Positions 29,871 to 33,573 of a stretch of 33,573 nt of DNA are shown one piece after another (positions within the stretch are counted from its first letter, which is position 1; every line of letters starts with the position of its first letter). The stretch lies in IMG/VR virus record IMGVR_UViG_3300045933_000173, positions 1-33,573 of that record. One strand, written 5' to 3'. The translations under genes and the position numbers were made by a program. The notes under the pieces were generated by a model that saw only the letters and a list, made by a program, of their open reading frames with translations, was not told the DNA's origin and did no database searches. The DNA is from a virus.

Positions 29871-30952
29871 ATGAAATCAGTTTCTACGGCGACATAGGAT
29901 CGCCCGACGGCGTCGACATAAAAAGGGTCGACGAAAAATTGGCGTCCCTCAAAGGCAAGGGCCCGATCCTGATTCGCCTTCATTCGGGCGGCGGCGATTA
30001 CTACACGGGCTTGGGAATTTACGACCGGCTAAAGTCAATTCCCGAATCGACCGTGATCATCGACGGCGTTTCGGCTTCGGCCGCTTCGGTCGCGATGCTT
30101 GGCGCCGGCCGCGTGATCATGCCTTCGAACGCCTGGGTCATGGTGCATCCGGTCAACGCCAAGGTCGAAGGCGACGCCGCACGATTACGGCAAGGCGCCG
30201 ACCGCGCGGAAGACGCGACCGAAAAACTTCGGGCGATCTACCTCAAGGAAACCGGCCAACCCGAAGCCGTCGTGGATCAATGGCTTGCCGGCGGTGAAAC
30301 ATGGTTTGACGCACCGGCCGCACTTAAAGCGGGACTAGTCGACGAAATCGTTGACCCGATCCCCCTTCAAAACTTCGTCAATCTCGCCCGCTTCGTAAAC
30401 GCGCCCGACGCGGCGAAGGTTCAATTGACCGCAAAGGCGTGTGATCAGAACCAATTCAAAATGAAATCCCTATTACAGGCACTCGTAGACAACCGGCTCT
30501 TGAATTGCGGTTGTATGACAGCCGGCGCCGACAAGGAACCGGACATTGTAAACGAACTCAAGGCGAGTCTTGCCGGCCTTACTTCGGAACGCGATTCGCT
30601 GAAAACGCGTCTTGAAGCCTTGGAAAAGGAACTGGCCGGGCTCAATGCGAAGTCGGCCACAACCTTGCAGGCGCGCGCGACGGCCGCCGTCGAAGCCGCC
30701 GTAACGGATGGGCGACTGGCGCCGGCGCTTCGCGCGACACTCGTCAACGCCTACATCGGCGACGAACCGGGAACCTTGAAGAATCTTTCTGAACTTCCCC
30801 GCCCGACCGCCGGCGGAACGGCGCCCGTAGGGCGTGGATCGGGCAACGACAACAAGTCGCTAGAGGAAAAGATCGCGGCCGAAAAGGATCCCAAGGAACG
30901 GATCCGACTTCGCAATCAAAGCTGGTCGACCCTTTGCCCGGAACTCCGCTAG
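29867..30952 (+). CDS. Head maturation protease, ClpP-like, with scaffold-like C-terminus
   Basis: A 361-residue protein. Residues 1-165 form a ClpP/S14-type serine protease: FYGDIGSPDG, LIRLHSGGGDYYTGLGIYD, IIDGVSASAASVAMLGA with probable nucleophile Ser71, WVMVHP with His94, and WFDAPAALKAGLVDEIVDPI. Residues about 235-270 form a coiled coil (LTSERDSLKTRLEALEKEL) and the rest is Ala-rich and polar. A protease fused to a coiled-coil tail matches phages in which the same polypeptide supplies protease and scaffold; an internal start for a separate scaffold is possible (ATG at the codon for MKSLLQALVDN or MTAGADKEP). It acts on capsid and portal during procapsid maturation. Confidence 0.88.
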   Translation: MNEISFYGDIGSPDGVDIKRVDEKLASLKGKGPILIRLHSGGGDYYTGLGIYDRLKSIPESTVIIDGVSASAASVAMLGAGRVIMPSNAWVMVHPVNAKVEGDAARLRQGADRAEDATEKLRAIYLKETGQPEAVVDQWLAGGETWFDAPAALKAGLVDEIVDPIPLQNFVNLARFVNAPDAAKVQLTAKACDQNQFKMKSLLQALVDNRLLNCGCMTAGADKEPDIVNELKASLAGLTSERDSLKTRLEALEKELAGLNAKSATTLQARATAAVEAAVTDGRLAPALRATLVNAYIGDEPGTLKNLSELPRPTAGGTAPVGRGSGNDNKSLEEKIAAEKDPKERIRLRNQSWSTLCPELR

Positions 30953-31001
30953 AGGCCAAGGGCCCACACACACTGGAGAAAATCCCAACTCCCTAGAATT
31001 T

Positions 31002-31883
31002 ATGCCGAACACTTTCAACGCAGAAACCCTTTGCAATCAGTGTTGCGACGTTGCATTGACGCAACTTTGCCAACTGCTGGGGCCCCTGGACAAATTCGCC
31101 AACGATTGTTCGCCCGATCCCATGTCGCCCTCGCGACCGATCGTCATTCCGGTTGTGACAAGCGCAAGCGCCGTCCAGACGAACCCGACGAACTTCACGA
31201 CGGGCGCCGGGTCGGTTGTGCGCGGGATCACGATCACGCCGAAACATTTGTCGATTCCGTACATGATTTCGTCGGCGGAGTACAACAAAGGCTACCGGAT
31301 CGAACAGCTTGTCAGTATCCACGCGCAAAAGCTGGCGTCGGCGATTTGGGCGGAAGTGACGCCGATCATGGTCAACGACGCGACCACGCCGGCCAACCCG
31401 CCCAACGCGTTCCCAAGCGGCAACAAGGTGGTCAAAGCGATCGCGAGCTTCGACCCGACAACGGTGGGCGAGATTTACGCGAAGCTTCTTTGCTCGCCGA
31501 AGCATTTGCTTCTGGATCCGGCCGCCGCAGCCAAACTCATGTTTCAACCTGGCGGTTGCTGCCAGCCATTGGGCAAGGGCGCAGGCGGCCTTGGCTTCGA
31601 AACGATCAGCGAACATTCGCAATGGACGGGCGGTCAACCGAACCTTTACGGCTTCGGCTTCTGCCGCGAAGCGATCGCGATCGCGTCGGGCGTTCCGGCG
31701 ACGTCGCCGGCATGCGCCGGGATCCTTGATCAACGAACAATTACGTTGCCCGGCATCGGCCTAAGCGTGCAGGTCAATTCATGGTGCGATCCGTCGGCGC
31801 GCGGAATGTACCAGTCACTCGACATTATCTTTGGCGCGGCGCTTGGCGTGCCTTGCCAGGGCGTGACGGTCCTTTCGGCGTAG
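31002..31883 (+). CDS. Major capsid protein (putative, Cys-rich)
   Basis: A 293-residue protein directly after the protease, the usual capsid gene position. It shows features of a HK97-fold coat protein: an N-terminal helical arm, GSVVRGITITPKHLSIPYMI (extended-loop-like), a central helix YRIEQLVSIHAQKLASAIW, then ASFDPTTVGEIYAKLL and a C-terminal beta-rich region ending GVTVLSA. It has 12 Cys, five of them in the first 36 residues (11, 14, 15, 23, 36) and a CC pair in PGGCCQP, which is unusual. The start has no ribosome site but a short upstream box like that of the tail tube gene. A strong hairpin follows 45 bases after the stop. Confidence 0.82.
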   Translation: MPNTFNAETLCNQCCDVALTQLCQLLGPLDKFANDCSPDPMSPSRPIVIPVVTSASAVQTNPTNFTTGAGSVVRGITITPKHLSIPYMISSAEYNKGYRIEQLVSIHAQKLASAIWAEVTPIMVNDATTPANPPNAFPSGNKVVKAIASFDPTTVGEIYAKLLCSPKHLLLDPAAAAKLMFQPGGCCQPLGKGAGGLGFETISEHSQWTGGQPNLYGFGFCREAIAIASGVPATSPACAGILDQRTITLPGIGLSVQVNSWCDPSARGMYQSLDIIFGAALGVPCQGVTVLSA

Positions 31884-31927
31884 TGGGATCGGTTGGCTTC
31901 CCTTCCCCCTAGCGCAATCCTGAACGG

Positions 31928-31971
31928 AACCGGCGCGCCGCTTTATAGGTTGGGTGGGCGGCGCGCCGGTT
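31928..31971 (+). promoter_or_regulatory. 14-bp perfect hairpin downstream of the capsid gene
   Basis: Perfect inverted repeat AACCGGCGCGCCGC (31928-31941) and its complement (31958-31971) with a 16-base loop. It is almost all G and C in the stem and has no U-run after it. It lies between capsid and connector genes. Likely roles are protecting the capsid mRNA 3' end or partial attenuation, making capsid mRNA more abundant than downstream mRNA. Confidence 0.6.
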
Positions 31972-31989
31972 GAAATTCGCAAGGAAGCA

Positions 31990-32406
31990 ATGGGCGGCGC
32001 CCGCGAACTTCTGAACGACGGCCGGCGAACGCTCGTCGGCGAATACAACGTGACCTTCAGTGTCGACGGTTTCCCCGGCGTCGCATTTACCGGGCTTTGT
32101 GACGAAGTCTTTTTCGAGAACGAACTTGGCGCCGGCGGTTTCCTGCCGGGCGCCGAAGGATCGTTGCTTGTGCCAGCCGAGGAATTCCAAAAGGTCAACT
32201 GGCGGCCGTTCCCCGGCGCGCGCCTTACCGTCTACGATCACCCGTGGATCGTTTCGCGGATCGGCATGAACGAACAACGCTGGGTTCTGACGCTTGTGCT
32301 GGGTCACCCGAAGACAACCGATTTGCCGATGACCGTTCGGGTCATGGCCGACCAAAACAAGAGGCCCATCGCCACAAGCGCGGGCACAATCCAGGTGAAA
32401 CCATGA
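31990..32406 (+). CDS. Head-tail connector/stopper-type protein (putative)
   Basis: 138 residues from ATG 31990, with AAGGAAG just upstream. A GTG at 31954 in the same frame lies in the loop of the hairpin and is less likely. After a helix (ARELLNDGRRTLV), the protein is beta-rich: YNVTFSVDGFPGVAFTG, VPAEEFQKVNWRPFPGARL, VYDHPWIVSRIGMNEQRWV. A beta fold of this size following the capsid gene fits the lambda FII or head-tail stopper group, in which the 'G......p..d..~~~v~~v.......~~l' plan is common. Role by position and composition. Coupled by ATGA to the next gene. Confidence 0.55.
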   Translation: MGGARELLNDGRRTLVGEYNVTFSVDGFPGVAFTGLCDEVFFENELGAGGFLPGAEGSLLVPAEEFQKVNWRPFPGARLTVYDHPWIVSRIGMNEQRWVLTLVLGHPKTTDLPMTVRVMADQNKRPIATSAGTIQVKP

Positions 32407-32930
32407 ACGAAGCAGAGAACGAAGAATCCTTTATGCCCTGGCCGATCCCTATTGGCGACTTGCCTGAGGCGACAGCCATCGAGACCGACGACGTCCTTCT
32501 CCTGGAGAGCCCGACCAAGGGCACGCGGCGTATGCTCGCAGCCAATATGCTGCCGCGCCCGTTCGTGACGGAACAAACGGCCGACGTCGCGATTGATTCG
32601 GACAACGATACGGAAGTCCTGTCCATTCTCCTGCCGCCGGCGCCGTTGCCCGCGTTCCTTGCGATCGGCGTCACGCTTCACAATATCACCGGAAGCGGGA
32701 ACAAAACGCTTTCGGTAAAGCTTAAAGCCGACGGCGTGGACAAGGACATGCGAAGCGTTTCCTTTGTGGGCGCATTAGACACGTTTGCCTTTCGCGTCAT
32801 TCAGCCTGGCGATGCCGGCGGCGAATCAACGTGGACGGTCACGCTTCGCACGGATTCGGGCGGCGTCACACTGGAAGGTAGTGAGCGGTCTTCCTCGATG
32901 GAAATCGTCAGCTTCCCAGCTTCTGTCTAA
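32403..32930 (+). CDS. Unknown structural protein (decoration or neck)
   Basis: A 175-residue protein starting in an ATGA overlap; the upstream open frame is shadow. The opening IGDLPEATAIETDDVLLLES, then TKGTRRMLAANML, resembles the 'dLP.at.l..tD.l.ve....tkri...nl' phrase found at the start of several phage structural proteins. The remainder is beta-rich (AIGVTLHNITGSGNKTLSVKL ... STWTVTLRTDSGGVTL), suggesting a jelly-roll or Ig-like decoration domain. No enzyme motif. It lies among neck genes. Glu codons are mainly GAA. Confidence 0.55.
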   Translation: MNEAENEESFMPWPIPIGDLPEATAIETDDVLLLESPTKGTRRMLAANMLPRPFVTEQTADVAIDSDNDTEVLSILLPPAPLPAFLAIGVTLHNITGSGNKTLSVKLKADGVDKDMRSVSFVGALDTFAFRVIQPGDAGGESTWTVTLRTDSGGVTLEGSERSSSMEIVSFPASV

Positions 32931-32942
32931 GGCCGCCTAGCG

Positions 32943-33479
32943 ATGGTCCTTTTGCAGCTAGAACAACACGCGCAACGCTGGCTCCTGGGCGTCGCTCCCT
33001 TTTTGATCGCGGAAACGGGCTCCTATATCCTCACCGACAAGGGCCTTAAAATTAAACTGGCGTCGGGCTACCAATTCAATTTGCCGGTCCTGACTGGCCA
33101 GGGCGCTTGTGAAGTCAGTGGGCCTTGCCTCGTGGCGGTCGGCGTCGAGGCCGTTCAAATCGGTTGCACGCTCAATCACGACGCCACCCTGGGCGTCGAG
33201 CTTCGCTGGCCGGCTGACGCGAAGCTCGGGATAGGCACGCGCGAAGAACTCCTCGCGTGCTTCATTTACGCGGCCGGTCAATTGCAAACGGCCCTGTACC
33301 GAACCGACCTTTCCGACCTTCTCACTGAGAGCATCACGGGCGATGCCTTTACCTGTTTCCGCGTTGCGCAAGGCGGCCGGGTGCAAACCTCGGCCTGGGA
33401 CAAGCGCAACCGCATTTACCGGATCGAGGTCAAATGCGAAGTAGCAAGCGCCTACGTGCCAAAGAATACCCCGCCCTAG
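32943..33479 (+). CDS. Neck/tail-terminator-type protein (putative)
   Basis: A 178-residue protein that would be followed, across the circle junction, by the gene at base 35 (one base apart). Beta segments (AETGSYILTDKGLKIKLASGYQ, SGPCLVAVGVEAVQIGCTL) flank a helical region (REELLACFIYAAGQLQTALY). Size and position match a tail terminator or connector, but no family was recognised. Glu codon use is mixed (6 GAA/4 GAG), at the transition between the GAA-rich capsid block and the GAG-rich tail block. Confidence 0.5.
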   Translation: MVLLQLEQHAQRWLLGVAPFLIAETGSYILTDKGLKIKLASGYQFNLPVLTGQGACEVSGPCLVAVGVEAVQIGCTLNHDATLGVELRWPADAKLGIGTREELLACFIYAAGQLQTALYRTDLSDLLTESITGDAFTCFRVAQGGRVQTSAWDKRNRIYRIEVKCEVASAYVPKNTPP

Positions 33480-33573
33480 AGTGAACTTCGACCAGGAAGA
33501 GTACCGGATGCAGATCGCTCGCTTTGCCAAGATAAGCGGCAAGGACGTGGGCGTGGTCCTCAAGGACGAGACG
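33447..33573. repeat. Terminal direct repeat, right copy
   Basis: Identical to bases 1-127. It holds the last 33 bases of the neck gene ending at 33479 and a second copy of the first 93 bases of the gene that starts at base 35 (GTG at 33481). Those 93 bases are a duplicate of one gene start and do not represent a separate partial gene. Confidence 0.93.

Noticed and set aside
31928-31971. Rho-independent terminator after the capsid gene
   Set aside because: A strong stem but no U-run on either strand, and structural genes continue in the same direction directly after.
1-33573. Terminal direct repeats as phage DNA ends
   Set aside because: The repeat is exactly 127 bases, a standard assembler k-mer size, lies across two genes, and the gpA-type terminase points to cos packaging. 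Circular-assembly overlap is the simpler reading.

Overview
The window is the complete genome of a temperate, tailed phage with siphovirus-type gene content. It was assembled as a circle: its first 127 bases are repeated exactly as its last 127, so the unique genome is about 33,446 bp. The gene set runs terminase, portal, ClpP-like protease, capsid, neck proteins, tail tube, tail-assembly chaperone, tape measure and fibres. A tyrosine integrase sits beside a tRNA 3'-half that looks like an attP core. The host is probably a member of the Verrucomicrobiota. The best clue is a secreted cargo protein next to attP with the 'WSTDL..WH ... FRA' pattern common in secreted proteins of that phylum. This is an inference and could not be checked by a search.

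Layout. (1) Rightward structural genes wrap around the window ends: terS 25182, terL 25835, a small HTH protein 27691, an unknown 28059, portal 28362, protease/scaffold 29867, major capsid 31002, neck and connector genes 31990-33479, then (re-entering at base 35) a neck/tail protein, tail tube 824, chaperone 1318, a very short tape measure 1939, distal tail proteins 2811-7110, small proteins 7107-7807, a 1422-residue fibre 7823 and a collagen-like fibre 12092. Small genes follow up to 14532. (2) A leftward block holds the secreted cargo gene (14504-15040), attP (about 15094-15333), the integrase and an overlapping ribbon-helix-helix (RHH) gene (16389-16718). (3) A short AT-rich divergent control region (16719-16775) separates this from (4) a rightward early operon (16776-24986). 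That operon starts with a second RHH protein and an excisionase-like HTH protein. It continues through small unknown genes, a ParB-like protein, a probable single-strand annealing protein with a coiled-coil partner, a RusA resolvase, and a replication initiator that carries origin-like iterons inside its own gene. It ends in a small membrane protein. Most early genes are joined by ATGA overlaps.

How the parts fit. The two divergent RHH proteins occupy the place where a CI/Cro-type switch would be expected. Integrase, attP and an excisionase-like protein handle integration into a tRNA-Lys-type gene, which would leave the secreted cargo gene at one prophage end. Replication seems to depend on the initiator, its iterons and host helicase and primase, since no helicase, primase or polymerase gene was recognised. 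Packaging uses a lambda gpA-type terminase, and the 195-bp gap upstream of terS is the best cos candidate. No endolysin or holin was recognised.

Most notable: a sharp switch in glutamate codon use inside terL (a recombination scar), the out-of-frame overlap of RHH and integrase genes, the dual-RHH switch, the embedded iterons, strong RNA hairpins around the capsid genes, and several conserved-looking unknown proteins, including a 1066-residue cysteine-containing tail protein.
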